A stretch of DNA of 42,406 nt, taken from assembly GCA_947473305.1 (NCBI GenBank), contig CANJCB010000035.1, forward strand, positions 1 through 42,406, in the 5' to 3' direction. How positions within the stretch are numbered: position 1 is the first letter of the stretch; each line of letters opens with the position of its first letter. This document shows, piece by piece, positions 1-7,904 of the stretch. This DNA is from Rhodospirillales bacterium (GTDB lineage: Bacteria; Pseudomonadota; Alphaproteobacteria; ATCC43930; CGMCC-115725). The notes under the pieces were generated by a model. That model ran no database searches and had not been told where the DNA came from. It saw only the letters and a list, made by a program, of their open reading frames with translations. The translations under genes were made by a program, and so were the position numbers.

Positions 1-2
1 CC

Positions 3-776
3 GGCCGGACGATCGCCTCGATGCGGGGGATCGTGAAGATCTATGGGACGCGGACGATCCTGGACCATGTGGAACTGGACGTTTCGGCAGGCGAGAAGGT
101 CGCGCTGATCGGACCCTCGGGTTCGGGCAAGACGACCATCCTGCGGCTGATGATCGGGCTGATGCCGCCCGAGGCCGGGACCATCGAGATCGACGGCGAG
201 TATCTCTGGCACACCAAGAACGCGGACGGCAGCCTGAAGCCCGCGGGCGAGCGTCACGCCCGGCGGGTGCGGCGCTCCCTCGGCATGGTGTTCCAGCAGT
301 TCAACCTCTTCCCGCATATGACCGCCCTGGAGAACGTCTCAGAGCCGGTGCAGCAGGTGCTGAAGCTCTCCCGCGAGGAGAGCGAGGCCCGGGCCATCGA
401 CATCCTGAAGGAAGTGGGCCTCGGCGCCCATCTCCAGCAGCGGCCGAGCCAGCTTTCCGGCGGCCAGCAGCAGCGCGTCGCCATCGCCCGTTCCGTGGCG
501 CTCAGGCCCAAGATCATGCTCTTCGACGAGGTCACTTCGGCGCTCGATCCGGAGCTTGTCGGCGAAGTGCTGCGCGTCATGCGGGACCTCGCCCATCATG
601 GCGACATGTCCATGCTGATCGTCACCCACGAGATCAGCTTCGCCGAGGATATCGCCGACCGGGTCCTGATGTTCGACCAGGGCAAGATCGTCGAGCAAGG
701 CCCGCCCAAGGAAGTCTTGAAAGACCCGCAGAACCCCCGGACCCGGCAGTTCCTCCGCGCCATCCTGGAGCGGTGA
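3..776 (+). CDS. ABC transporter ATP-binding protein, polar amino acid type (5' end may be cut off)
   Basis: Cytoplasmic ATPase of an ABC importer. Visible motifs in order: Walker [11 protein letters not shown]-loop [10 protein letters not shown], signature LSGGQQQR, Walker [13 protein letters not shown] and switch histidine VTHEIS. This set, including the FNLFPH Q-loop, is typical of the GlnQ/HisP polar amino acid family, so import of an amino acid or a related zwitterion such as an ectoine-like compound is the family expectation. The first ATG in frame is at 21, but the frame stays open to the window edge, and residues just before that ATG (TIAS) look like the first beta strand of the domain, so the true start is probably upstream of the window. 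Its permease and binding-protein partners are not in view. It converges on the hydrolase gene with four bases between stops. Confidence 0.9.
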   Translation, partial: GRTIASMRGIVKIYGTRTILDHVELDVSAGEKVALIGPSGSGKTTILRLMIGLMPPEAGTIEIDGEYLWHTKNADGSLKPAGERHARRVRRSLGMVFQQFNLFPHMTALENVSEPVQQVLKLSREESEARAIDILKEVGLGAHLQQRPSQLSGGQQQRVAIARSVALRPKIMLFDEVTSALDPELVGEVLRVMRDLAHHGDMSMLIVTHEISFAEDIADRVLMFDQGKIVEQGPPKEVLKDPQNPRTRQFLRAILER

Positions 777-780
777 GGAC

Positions 781-1626
781 TCAGTCCTCCAGGCGTTTGT
801 CCAGCAGCCGTTCCAGCAGCAGATTGAAGATTTCCGTCGCCTCATAGGCCGACCAATGACCGGCGCCGGGCACCAGCACGGTGTCGGCGTCGGGGCAGGC
901 CTGGCGGATGATCTCCTGTCGCTCCGGCAAGTAGGGCCAGGCGGCCCTATCGAACTCGCCCCAGATCGCGTCGAGCGGCATCTTGAGATCCGGCAGGATT
1001 TCCTTGAGCGCCGGCGTCCGCACGATCAGCAGCACCCGCACCCGGCCCAGCGGCACATAGGTCGCCTGGATGTAAAGCGCCGTGTCGTCCACCACGCCAT
1101 TGTCGGAAAACATGATGTTGGCGAGGTTGCTGCGGTGGATCTCCAGAATCTTATCCGGCTCCAGCCCCTTCCATTCCACCAGTTCCTTGAGGTTCACGCC
1201 GCGTCGGGCGCCGAGACCCGCTGGCGAAACACCGGTAAAGGACCTGGCCCTATCGCCGAGGGCGCGCGCCACATAGCCGGCAATCAAGCCCCCGAAGGAA
1301 AAACCCACCACCTGGATCTTCTCAGGGTCGGGTACTAGGGTCCGCGCTCCATCGGCGATAATGGTGCCGATGGAATTGGCGTCATAGGGCTTGGGCGGTG
1401 GCGCGCTTTCCCCATGTCCCGGCATGTCGGGCACCAGCACGCGCCGCTTCTTTGCCAGGTAGTCGATGTTGCGTATCCAATGAGGCCAGCCGCCGTAGCC
1501 GCCATGGAGCAGGACCACCGCCGGCCCCTCCCCCCAGGAACGCCAGACCATCGTTCCCTCGCCGCAAGGCGTTTCGAACCGACGCGCGCGTGCGTCGAGA
1601 GCGACGATCTCGTCCGGCATCTTCAT
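781..1626 (-). CDS. alpha/beta-fold hydrolase
   Basis: A 281-residue soluble hydrolase of the alpha/beta fold. The oxyanion-hole segment LLHGG is at about residues 39-43, the nucleophile elbow is GFSFGG with Ser110, the probable acid is Asp226 (GEFD) and the histidine is His257 (GAGHW), so the catalytic triad is complete. Such enzymes cleave esters, lactones or C-C bonds (the meta-cleavage product hydrolases belong here); the sequence does not settle which. It lies 47 bases downstream of a TauD dioxygenase on the same strand, so the two are probably co-transcribed, and the hydrolase may act on an oxygenated product. A second ATG two codons in is an alternative start. Confidence 0.85.
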   Translation of the reverse strand: MKMPDEIVALDARARRFETPCGEGTMVWRSWGEGPAVVLLHGGYGGWPHWIRNIDYLAKKRRVLVPDMPGHGESAPPPKPYDANSIGTIIADGARTLVPDPEKIQVVGFSFGGLIAGYVARALGDRARSFTGVSPAGLGARRGVNLKELVEWKGLEPDKILEIHRSNLANIMFSDNGVVDDTALYIQATYVPLGRVRVLLIVRTPALKEILPDLKMPLDAIWGEFDRAAWPYLPERQEIIRQACPDADTVLVPGAGHWSAYEATEIFNLLLERLLDKRLED

Positions 1627-1673
1627 CGACTATCGGTCCAATCCTGTGGGGAGAAGGGAGACGTGCCCCCTTC

Positions 1674-2531
1674 TTAATGCGGCCGGTCGCCTTCCGCCAC
1701 GATGCGATGCATGATCCGCCGGCCCTTGTAGTCGGCCAGCGGCTTGTGCAAGGCGCAACGGTTGTCCCAGAGCGCCAGCGAGCCCGCCCGCCAGCGGAAA
1801 CGGCAGCTGAATTCCGGGCGAAGCTGATGCTGGTAGAGGAACTCCAGCAGCGGCTTACTCTCCTCCACGGTCCAATCCTTGAAGCGTTCCACATAGGCGC
1901 GGCAGACATAGAGCGCCTTGCGGCCGGTTTCCGGATGGGTGCGGATGACGGGATGTTCCACGGTGCTCGCCAGGGCCTCGCGCATGACGTCGTCGTGACG
2001 CAGCTTCATGGTCCGATCCTCGCCGAAGCGGCCGGCCATCAAGGACTTGTTATAGGGACCGGGCGAATGGACCGCGGTCAGCCCGTCGAGCGTCTTCCGC
2101 AAGCCGGGCGACAGCGTCTCATAGGCCAGATAGAGGTTGGTGAAGCCCGTGTCGCCGCCGTATTCCGGCACCTCCTTCGCATAGAGGCAGGAGCCCAGCG
2201 GCGGCTTTTCCATATAGGAACTGTCGGTATGCCAGCCGTCGCCGAAGACATAGGGCTCGTTCGCTTCCCGGGCCACGATCATAAGCTCCGGCCGACCATC
2301 GGGCGAGGCGATTACCGGATCGTGGATCAGCGGGCCGAAGTGCTGGGTGAAGGCGCCCTGCTGTTCGATTGTCAGGTCCTGATCCCGAAAAAAGATGACG
2401 ATATTTTCCAGGAAGGCCTGGTGGATTTCCGAGAAAGTCTGCTGATTGAGATCCTTCGACAGGTCGACCCCGAAGATTTCCGCCCCGATATTGCCGGCCA
2501 GAGGCCGAACCTCGATCGTCTGATAAGTCAT
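1674..2531 (-). CDS. TauD/TfdA family Fe(II)/2-oxoglutarate dioxygenase
   Basis: A 285-residue member of the TauD/TfdA family, which hydroxylates a C-H bond next to a heteroatom using Fe(II), O2 and 2-oxoglutarate, often releasing sulfite, an aldehyde or an amine. Metal ligands are His101-x-Asp103 (motif WHTDSS) and distal His262; Arg276 near the C-terminus would hold 2-oxoglutarate. Length and ligand spacing match TauD closely. It is clearly related to the TauD proteins at 5393-6253 and 27343-28206, sharing the opening pattern around LAGxIGAE and IFFRDQ. It is divergent from the GntR regulator, with a candidate operator between them, and precedes the alpha/beta hydrolase in a probable two-gene operon. 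The substrate is not predictable from sequence. Confidence 0.9.
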   Translation of the reverse strand: MTYQTIEVRPLAGNIGAEIFGVDLSKDLNQQTFSEIHQAFLENIVIFFRDQDLTIEQQGAFTQHFGPLIHDPVIASPDGRPELMIVAREANEPYVFGDGWHTDSSYMEKPPLGSCLYAKEVPEYGGDTGFTNLYLAYETLSPGLRKTLDGLTAVHSPGPYNKSLMAGRFGEDRTMKLRHDDVMREALASTVEHPVIRTHPETGRKALYVCRAYVERFKDWTVEESKPLLEFLYQHQLRPEFSCRFRWRAGSLALWDNRCALHKPLADYKGRRIMHRIVAEGDRPH

Positions 2532-2617
2532 TGGCCAACCTCCAGGAAAGCATCGCGCAGATTCGTTTCGAACCAGCCTCCCCTCCAGAATTCAATAGCG
2601 GTTTTCATTATGCAAGA

Positions 2618-2633
2618 AGATTGTAAATAATCT
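2618..2633. promoter_or_regulatory. candidate GntR operator between divergent TauD and GntR genes
   Basis: The 12-mer ATTGTAAATAAT (2620-2631) matches the ATTGTNNACAAT palindrome seen at 6370, 7873 and 10799 except for one base in the right half. It also sits inside a wider dyad with arms AGATT and AATCT. It lies about 87 bases before the TauD start and 90 bases before the GntR start, a natural place for autoregulation and control of the divergent gene. No convincing -10 box was found beside it. Binding is inference. Confidence 0.5.
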
Positions 2634-2720
2634 GGAATCAGTGCAAAGTGAGGCGTCCGGGATGTGTGTTCGCTTCGCCGCCCGGCCGATCACAACCCCA
2701 GGGAACCGCAGGAACGCGCC

Positions 2721-3428
2721 ATGCCCGCTGCCTCCTCGACGTTGAACATTCTACGCTCGAAATCGCTTCCCATGGCGGTCTATGACGAGATCCTGCGCCT
2801 GATCCTGGAAGGGGAATTCGACGCCGGCGAGAAATTGTCCGAGGGCCATCTGGCGGAACGCCTCGGCGTGAGCCGGGGCCCGGTCCGCGAAGCTTTTCGC
2901 GCGCTCGAAGAGGCCGGACTGGTCCAACTCGAAAAGAACCGCGGCGTTTTCGTTCGCAAGATCACCCATAACGAGGTTGAGGAGCTTTACGAGGTTCGCG
3001 CCGGTCTCGACGAGATGGTCGGCCGGCTCCTGGCCCCCAAGATCACCCAGACTCAACTCAACGAGCTCAAGACCCTGATCGAGCGTATGGAAAAATGCCT
3101 GAGCCAGGACAATATGGCCCAGTATTTTCCCCAGAACATCTTCTTCCACGATCGCATCGTGGAGATGGCCAACAACAAGAAGCTCATCGAGGTCTATCGC
3201 CGCGTCGTCAACCAGATGCATCTGATGCGGCGTCAAAGCATCGTCGGCGGGGGTGGCAATCTGCTCTCGAACGAGGAGCACCGGACCATCGTCGAGGCGC
3301 TCGCCACCCGCGACGGCAACCAGGCGGGCCGGGTCATGCGCGAGCATGTGATGTCGGGCCATCGGCGCCTGTTGGGCGCGCTGGATCAAGAAGACCAGGC
3401 TCCGAAGCTTCGCGGCATGCGGGCCTAA
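2721..3428 (+). CDS. GntR family transcriptional regulator, FadR subfamily with FCD domain
   Basis: A 235-residue DNA-binding regulator. Residues about 12-75 form the winged helix-turn-helix typical of GntR proteins (AVYDEILRLILEGEF, then HLAERLGVSRGPVREAFRAL, then a wing ending in GVFVRKI). Residues about 85-220 form the all-helical FCD effector domain with the usual acidic and histidine positions (FHDRI, EEHRTI, REHVMSGH) that often bind a metal and an organic acid. The ATG at 2721 is preferred over a GTG 57 bases upstream because of the AGGA sequence before it and because GntR homology begins soon after. FCD regulators are usually repressors relieved by a pathway acid. Its position and the shared palindromes nearby suggest that it controls the surrounding cluster. 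Confidence 0.9.
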   Translation: MPAASSTLNILRSKSLPMAVYDEILRLILEGEFDAGEKLSEGHLAERLGVSRGPVREAFRALEEAGLVQLEKNRGVFVRKITHNEVEELYEVRAGLDEMVGRLLAPKITQTQLNELKTLIERMEKCLSQDNMAQYFPQNIFFHDRIVEMANNKKLIEVYRRVVNQMHLMRRQSIVGGGGNLLSNEEHRTIVEALATRDGNQAGRVMREHVMSGHRRLLGALDQEDQAPKLRGMRA

Positions 3429-3547
3429 AACCGGCAACAGGGGACGTAACGCATCGCGGCATAATGCCCGGGGGCGGGCGTCCCAAAATTGTGACATGTT
3501 GCCCGAATATATTTCGGGTTGGATAGAAAGGCGGAGGTAAGCGGACC

Positions 3548-5005
3548 ATGGGGGCCTATTTCAAGTTCAAGGAGCGTCGCATCGAGAAGGCGCTCGAACG
3601 GGACTCGATCCGAGGCTTCTCGGCCCCGCCCGCGCCGGAGCCCGAGTATGACGCGACGGACCGACGCCGGGCGATTCCCGCCAAGGGGCTGCGCGAATAC
3701 TGGTATCCGCTGATCCATGAGGATCAGGTCGGCTACAAGAAGCCGGTCTATTGGCGGATCTGCGGCGAGGAACTCGCACTCTTCCGCGACGACCAGGGCA
3801 AGGTGGCGGCCGTCAGCGATGTTTGCCCCCACCGCGGCGCCAGCCTTTCGCAGGGCGACTGCTTTTATAAAGGCACAGTCTCCTGCCCCTACCACGGCGC
3901 CACCTTCGACAAGCACGGCGACTGCAAGGCTTTCATTCCGGAAGGCCCGGACTCCAAGATGGTCGGCAACCTGCCCATCAAGGCCTATCCCACGCAAACG
4001 CATCGCGGCTGGGTCTGGGTCTGGATGGGCGATGCGGAACCCGCCCCCATCGAAGAAGACATCCCCCCTGAATTCCTCGATCTTAAGACGACCAGCCTGT
4101 TCCACAGCACGACCTATTGGAACATGAACTGGATCATCGCGATCGAGAACCAGAACGACAGCCACAACGGCTTCTACGTCCATCGCAACGCGCTGATGCA
4201 GCTGATGTCGCCGCGCATGCGGGCGCGCACCCCGGTGGGGCCGCGCTCCAAGCTGATCGCCGACCGGGCGCTCACGCCGATGATGCAGAACCAGCGCTAC
4301 TACCTCGACGACAAGGGCAACATGCCCTACCAGCTCTATCATGAGGGCGTCGGTGGGATGTGGCCGCTGCACACCTGGCGGAAATTGGTCTGGAAGCTTT
4401 TCAGCCCCTGGTATCGCTGGGGCGTGTACAATAAGTGGCGGCTCGATCCCAAGCGCTATCCCCTGCCCTCGCCCGAGGAATGGGCGGGTGTCCCGGGCGC
4501 CAGCGCCTGGCATCTGCCCTCGGCGATCCGCGTCAACGCGGGTGTCTATCTCTTCACGCGTTATGCGGTTCCGGTCGAGGAAAACCTCTCCCGTATCATC
4601 TACTTCCAGCACCGGCCGATGCCCCGCACGATCTTCGGGCATATCGCCCAGTGGATCTGGTTCCACGGCTATTTCAACTACTGGCTCAACTATAATTTCT
4701 CCGGCCAGGACGGCGTGGTCGCGGCTCCGACGCGCTATTGGACCAAAGAGAACCTGGCGCCGACCGACAGCCATATGTCGCTTCTGCGCAAGCTCGTGAC
4801 CGAGCGGTCGCGAGATGCCAAGCGACGGGTCGCGGCGCTGAAGGCGGCCGCGGCCGCGGCGATCGCGGGTGGCGATACGCTTCCCCCCAAATCCGCAGCC
4901 ATCGGCTCCGACTCGGTGGACGCCGATCTCGAAGCCGCGGCTCAGGAAAAGGCCGAGATGGCTCCCTTGGGCGTCATTGTGCATAAACGCCCCAAGATGG
5001 TGTGA
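3548..5005 (+). CDS. Rieske non-heme iron oxygenase, alpha subunit
   Basis: A 485-residue terminal oxygenase of the aromatic ring-hydroxylating or O-demethylating type. The Rieske 2Fe-2S ligands are Cys93-x-His95 (CPHRG) and Cys113-x2-His116 (CPYHG). The mononuclear iron site is Asp204, His206 and His212 (NDSHNGFYVH), with Asp388 (SGQD) the likely third ligand; His206 and His212 are five residues apart, one more than the commonest spacing. The last 70 or so residues are an Ala- and Lys-rich tail. GGAGGT before the ATG sets the start. The next gene, eight bases on, is a Rieske ferredoxin that would supply electrons; no small beta subunit and no flavin reductase is present in the window. The reaction may be ring dihydroxylation, monohydroxylation or demethylation; sequence alone does not decide. 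Confidence 0.9.
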   Translation: MGAYFKFKERRIEKALERDSIRGFSAPPAPEPEYDATDRRRAIPAKGLREYWYPLIHEDQVGYKKPVYWRICGEELALFRDDQGKVAAVSDVCPHRGASLSQGDCFYKGTVSCPYHGATFDKHGDCKAFIPEGPDSKMVGNLPIKAYPTQTHRGWVWVWMGDAEPAPIEEDIPPEFLDLKTTSLFHSTTYWNMNWIIAIENQNDSHNGFYVHRNALMQLMSPRMRARTPVGPRSKLIADRALTPMMQNQRYYLDDKGNMPYQLYHEGVGGMWPLHTWRKLVWKLFSPWYRWGVYNKWRLDPKRYPLPSPEEWAGVPGASAWHLPSAIRVNAGVYLFTRYAVPVEENLSRIIYFQHRPMPRTIFGHIAQWIWFHGYFNYWLNYNFSGQDGVVAAPTRYWTKENLAPTDSHMSLLRKLVTERSRDAKRRVAALKAAAAAAIAGGDTLPPKSAAIGSDSVDADLEAAAQEKAEMAPLGVIVHKRPKMV

Positions 5006-5012
5006 GGACGAG

Positions 5013-5318
5013 ATGGCATTGCACAAGGTCGGTTCGGTCTCGGGCATCAGCGACGGCGAAATGCAAGTCGTCGATGCCGGGGGAGAAGAAGTTCTTCTCC
5101 TCAAGACGGAGGGGCAGGTTTATGCGGTCGCCGCGATCTGCACCCATGCCCTGGGCTATCTCGACCAGGGCGACCTGGAAGAGTTCACCGTCTTCTGTCC
5201 CCTGCACGAAGGGTCTTTCGATGTGCGAACGGGGGCGGCCTTGACGCTTCCCTGCACGGAGCCGCTCAAGACCTTTCCGGTGAAGGTCGAAGGCGACGAC
5301 ATCTTCGTCGAAGCCTAG
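5013..5318 (+). CDS. Rieske-type 2Fe-2S ferredoxin
   Basis: A 101-residue soluble ferredoxin carrying a Rieske cluster, bound by Cys43-x-His45 (CTHAL) and Cys62-x2-His65 (CPLHEG). It resembles BphA3/NdoA-type ferredoxins in size and would pass electrons from a NAD(P)H reductase to the oxygenase encoded just upstream. The ATG at 5013 was chosen because it follows a GAGGACGAG sequence and gives the normal family length; the frame is open further upstream but would add a sequence unlike the family. A bidirectional terminator follows. The reductase must be supplied from elsewhere in the genome. Confidence 0.9.
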   Translation: MALHKVGSVSGISDGEMQVVDAGGEEVLLLKTEGQVYAVAAICTHALGYLDQGDLEEFTVFCPLHEGSFDVRTGAALTLPCTEPLKTFPVKVEGDDIFVEA

Positions 5319-5338
5319 AAAGCCCTTTCAATCGAAGC

Positions 5339-5371
5339 AAAAACGCTCGGGTCCAGGCCCGAGCGTTTTTC
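5339..5371. terminator. rho-independent, probably bidirectional terminator
   Basis: Perfect 9-bp arms ACGCTCGGG (5343-5351) and CCCGAGCGT (5358-5366) enclose a 6-base loop. A T-run follows on the plus strand and an A-run precedes the left arm, so the structure can end both the ferredoxin transcript and the converging TauD transcript. Confidence 0.9.
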
Positions 5372-5392
5372 GTTACAGATAAGCGCTTATCG

Positions 5393-6253
5393 TCACACCG
5401 GCCGATCGCCCTCGGCGACGATCCGGTGCATGACGCGGCGCTGGCCGTGATAATCGTTGATCGGGCGATGCTGCGCGGCGCGGTTGTCCCAGAGCGCCAT
5501 GGAGCCCGCGCGCCAGCGGAAGCGGCAGGTGAATTCCGGCCGCACCACGTGCTCGTAGAGGAACTCCAGCAGCGGCTTGCTCTCCTCCTCGGTCCAGCCG
5601 GCGAAGCGCTTCACATAGGCGCGGTTTACATAGAGCGCCTTTTTGCCCGTCTCGGGATGCGTGCGGACGACGGGATGTTCGACCGCGATCTTCAAGGCCT
5701 CTTGCATCACCTCGTCGTTCCGAAGCTGCATGGTCCGGTCCGAGGTATAGAGCCCCTTGGCGATGACCTGGGCATAACCCTCGGGCGTATGAACCGCCTT
5801 CAAGCTGTCGAGTTCTTTCTTGAGCCCGGCGGACAAGGCATCATAGGCGAGATACTGGTTCGAGAACATCGTATCCCCGCCCGAGACCGGCACCTCCTTC
5901 GCATAGAGGCAGGAGGCCATCGGCGGCTTTTCCATGAAGGTCGAGTCGGAATGCCAGCCCTCGCCAAAGGCAAGGCGCTCGTGCTTGTCCTTGGCGACGA
6001 CCAGCAGTTCCGGCCGGTCTTCCGGCGCCTTGACGAAAGGGTCCTCGATCAGCGGCCCCAAGCGCCGGACAAAAGCCGCCTGCCGGTCGATGGCGAGGTC
6101 CTGATCCCGGAAGAAGATCACGAGATGGCTCAAAAAGGCCTGATGGATCTCGGAATAGGTTTGCTGGCTAAGTTCTTTTGAAAGGTCGGCGCCGAACACT
6201 TCGGCGCCGATGGCGCCGGCAAGCGGTTTCACCTCGATTGTCTCATATGCCAT
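5393..6253 (-). CDS. TauD/TfdA family Fe(II)/2-oxoglutarate dioxygenase
   Basis: A 286-residue dioxygenase with ligands His101-x-Asp103 (WHSDST) and His262, and Arg277 as the predicted 2-oxoglutarate anchor. It is the closest relative in this window of the TauD at 1674-2531: the two share most of the N-terminal 50 residues and the C-terminal RIVAEGDRP ending. The ATG at 6253 is preceded by AAGGAG at good spacing; an upstream in-frame extension of 23 residues lacks family similarity. The gene is divergent from the MmgE/PrpD gene and shares a 210-base control region holding a perfect candidate GntR operator. Two such similar enzymes on either side of a Rieske system suggest either different substrates or successive hydroxylations. 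Confidence 0.9.
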   Translation of the reverse strand: MAYETIEVKPLAGAIGAEVFGADLSKELSQQTYSEIHQAFLSHLVIFFRDQDLAIDRQAAFVRRLGPLIEDPFVKAPEDRPELLVVAKDKHERLAFGEGWHSDSTFMEKPPMASCLYAKEVPVSGGDTMFSNQYLAYDALSAGLKKELDSLKAVHTPEGYAQVIAKGLYTSDRTMQLRNDEVMQEALKIAVEHPVVRTHPETGKKALYVNRAYVKRFAGWTEEESKPLLEFLYEHVVRPEFTCRFRWRAGSMALWDNRAAQHRPINDYHGQRRVMHRIVAEGDRPV

Positions 6254-6369
6254 GGCTCGCCTCGCTCTCCTTGACCCCAGGGTTATAATCGCCGACAGTC
6301 CCCGGCCAAAATTACCTGGCAATCTGACTGTCTGGAATGGGAATCATCCTATCCTTAGACACACCCAAG

Positions 6370-6381
6370 ATTGTCAACAAT
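6370..6381. promoter_or_regulatory. candidate GntR operator, perfect palindrome
   Basis: ATTGTCAACAAT has perfect 5-base arms with a two-base centre. It overlaps the -35 box of the plus-strand promoter at 6371-6399, and because it contains TTGACA on the minus strand it may overlap a divergent -35 box for the TauD gene too. A repressor bound here would block RNA polymerase. Similar sites occur at 7873 and 10799. Confidence 0.65.
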
Positions 6382-6399
6382 GTTCATGCTTGTTATATA
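6371..6399 (+). promoter_or_regulatory. sigma-70-like promoter of the MmgE/PrpD gene
   Basis: TTGTCA (6371-6376), a 17-base spacer and TATATA (6394-6399) make a good housekeeping promoter match. The start codon at 6464 leaves a leader of roughly 58 bases. The -35 box lies within the palindrome at 6370-6381. Confidence 0.6.
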
Positions 6400-6463
6400 C
6401 GTGCCCGGCGCGCATCGGATCCCAGGGGATGCGCGGCCTGCCACGTTGTAGACTGGAGTCCAA

Positions 6464-7825
6464 ATGGAAGTCACCCGCACGCTCGCCCGCTTTGTCGTCG
6501 AGTCGGAATTTTCGCAGATCCCTGACTCGGTCAAGCGGGAGGCGGTCCGGTCCTTGCTGAACTGGGTCGGCTGTGCCGTGGGCGGGTCGCGCCATACGAC
6601 CATCGACCGGGCACTCGCCGCCGTCCGCCCCTTCCAGGGCCAGGAACAGGCCGTGCTGCTCGGCCGGTCGGAACGCACCGACGTGTTGAACGCGGCGCTC
6701 CTCAACGGGATCGCGAGCCATGTCTTCGATTTCGACGACACCCATCTGAAGACCATCATTCATCCGGCGGGTCCCATCGCCGCGGCCCTGACGGCGCTGG
6801 CCCATCACGTGAAGATGACGGGACCCGAACTGCTCCATGCCTTCATCCTGGGCGTCGAGGTCGAGTGCCGCATCGGCAACGCGGTCTATCCCGCCCATTA
6901 CGACATCGGCTGGCACATCACCGGCACCGCGGGCGTCTTCGGCGCGGCGGCGGCCGTGGGCAAGATTTTGAAGCTCAACGAGCAACAGATGATCTGGGCG
7001 CTCGGCACGGCGGGGACGCAGTCCTCCGGGTTCCGGGAGATGTTCGGCACCATGTGCAAGCCCTTCCATCCCGGTCGCGCCGCGCAGAACGGGCTGCTCT
7101 CCGCGTTCCTGGCGCAGCAGAATTTCACGAGTTCCGACCGGGTGCTCGAAGCGCCCCGCGGTTTTGCCCATGTCATGTCGACGGAACGGAACTTCTCCGA
7201 GATCACCGACAATCTCGGCAAGACCTATGAGATCGCGCTCAACACCTACAAGCCCTTCGCCTGCGGCATCGTCATCCATCCGTCGATCGACGGCTGCGCC
7301 CAGATCCGCAACAAGTACAAGCTCAAGGCGGAAGACATCGAGCGGATTGACCTCAAGGTCGCCCCGCTCGTGCTGGAGCTGACCGGCAAGCGCACGCCCC
7401 GCACCGGCCTCGAAAGCAAGTTCAGCGTGTTCCATTCCTGCGCGGTCGCCATCATCTATGGTGCGGCCGGCGAGGCGGAATATAGCGACGAATGCGTCGC
7501 CGACCCCAAGGTCATCGCGCTGCGCGACCGGGTCGATGCCGTGGCCGACAAGTCGATCCGCGACGACGAGGTCCATGTCCAGGTGACGCTGAAGAACGGC
7601 ACCAAGCACGACCTCCATGTGGAGCATGCGGTCGGCAGCCTCGAGCATCCCATGAGCAACGAGGCCCTGGAGGCGAAGTTCCGGGCCATGGCGCAGGAAA
7701 TCCTGACCCCGGCCGAGACCGACCGGCTGATCGGCATCTGCTGGAACATCCTGGATCAGACCGACGCCGCCGCGCTCAACCGCGCCGCCGTGCCGAAGAG
7801 CCTCGCCGTCGAGGCCGCCGACTGA
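6464..7825 (+). CDS. MmgE/PrpD family protein
   Basis: A 453-residue soluble enzyme of the MmgE/PrpD fold. Family members include 2-methylcitrate dehydratase, cis-aconitate decarboxylase and iminodisuccinate epimerase, all acting on small polycarboxylates by proton abstraction. Recognisable stretches are NWVGCAVGGS near residue 33, the HVFDFDDTH segment near residue 86 and the KPFACGIVIHP segment near residue 262. No 2-methylcitrate cycle genes (prpB, prpC) are nearby, so propionate catabolism is not implied; action on a substituted dicarboxylate or imino acid fits better with the adjacent D-aminoacylase-like enzyme. It has its own promoter and operator, and an 80-base gap separates it from the next gene, which has another operator copy. 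Confidence 0.85.
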   Translation: MEVTRTLARFVVESEFSQIPDSVKREAVRSLLNWVGCAVGGSRHTTIDRALAAVRPFQGQEQAVLLGRSERTDVLNAALLNGIASHVFDFDDTHLKTIIHPAGPIAAALTALAHHVKMTGPELLHAFILGVEVECRIGNAVYPAHYDIGWHITGTAGVFGAAAAVGKILKLNEQQMIWALGTAGTQSSGFREMFGTMCKPFHPGRAAQNGLLSAFLAQQNFTSSDRVLEAPRGFAHVMSTERNFSEITDNLGKTYEIALNTYKPFACGIVIHPSIDGCAQIRNKYKLKAEDIERIDLKVAPLVLELTGKRTPRTGLESKFSVFHSCAVAIIYGAAGEAEYSDECVADPKVIALRDRVDAVADKSIRDDEVHVQVTLKNGTKHDLHVEHAVGSLEHPMSNEALEAKFRAMAQEILTPAETDRLIGICWNILDQTDAAALNRAAVPKSLAVEAAD

Positions 7826-7855
7826 TCATTTAAACCGCGCAAAACCCTCGACTCT

Positions 7856-7890
7856 GCTTGGATTGAAAGTCTATTGTAAACAATCCAAGC
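7856..7890. promoter_or_regulatory. operator-like palindrome nested in a perfect 10-bp inverted repeat
   Basis: GCTTGGATTG (7856-7865) and CAATCCAAGC (7881-7890) are perfect inverted arms. Inside, and partly using the right arm, is the GntR-like palindrome ATTGTAAACAAT (7873-7884). The start codon is 15 bases beyond the repeat, so this sits at or next to the transcription start of the deacylase operon and could act as an operator, as a hairpin in the leader, or both. No T-run follows, so termination is unlikely. Confidence 0.55.
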
Positions 7891-7904
7891 AGGGGACGAG
7901 CAGG

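Noticed and set aside
3488-3499. ATTGTGACATGT before the Rieske oxygenase gene as another GntR site
   Set aside because: The right half (CATGT) does not match ACAAT and the half-site spacing differs; not included in the predicted regulon.
3502-3518. CCCGAA/TTCGGG inverted repeat upstream of the Rieske oxygenase
   Set aside because: Arms of six bases with a five-base AT loop, no T-run and no second copy found; too weak to call an operator or terminator.
6464-7825. MmgE/PrpD gene as evidence for a 2-methylcitrate propionate pathway
   Set aside because: No methylcitrate synthase or methylisocitrate lyase gene nearby; the family is functionally broad.
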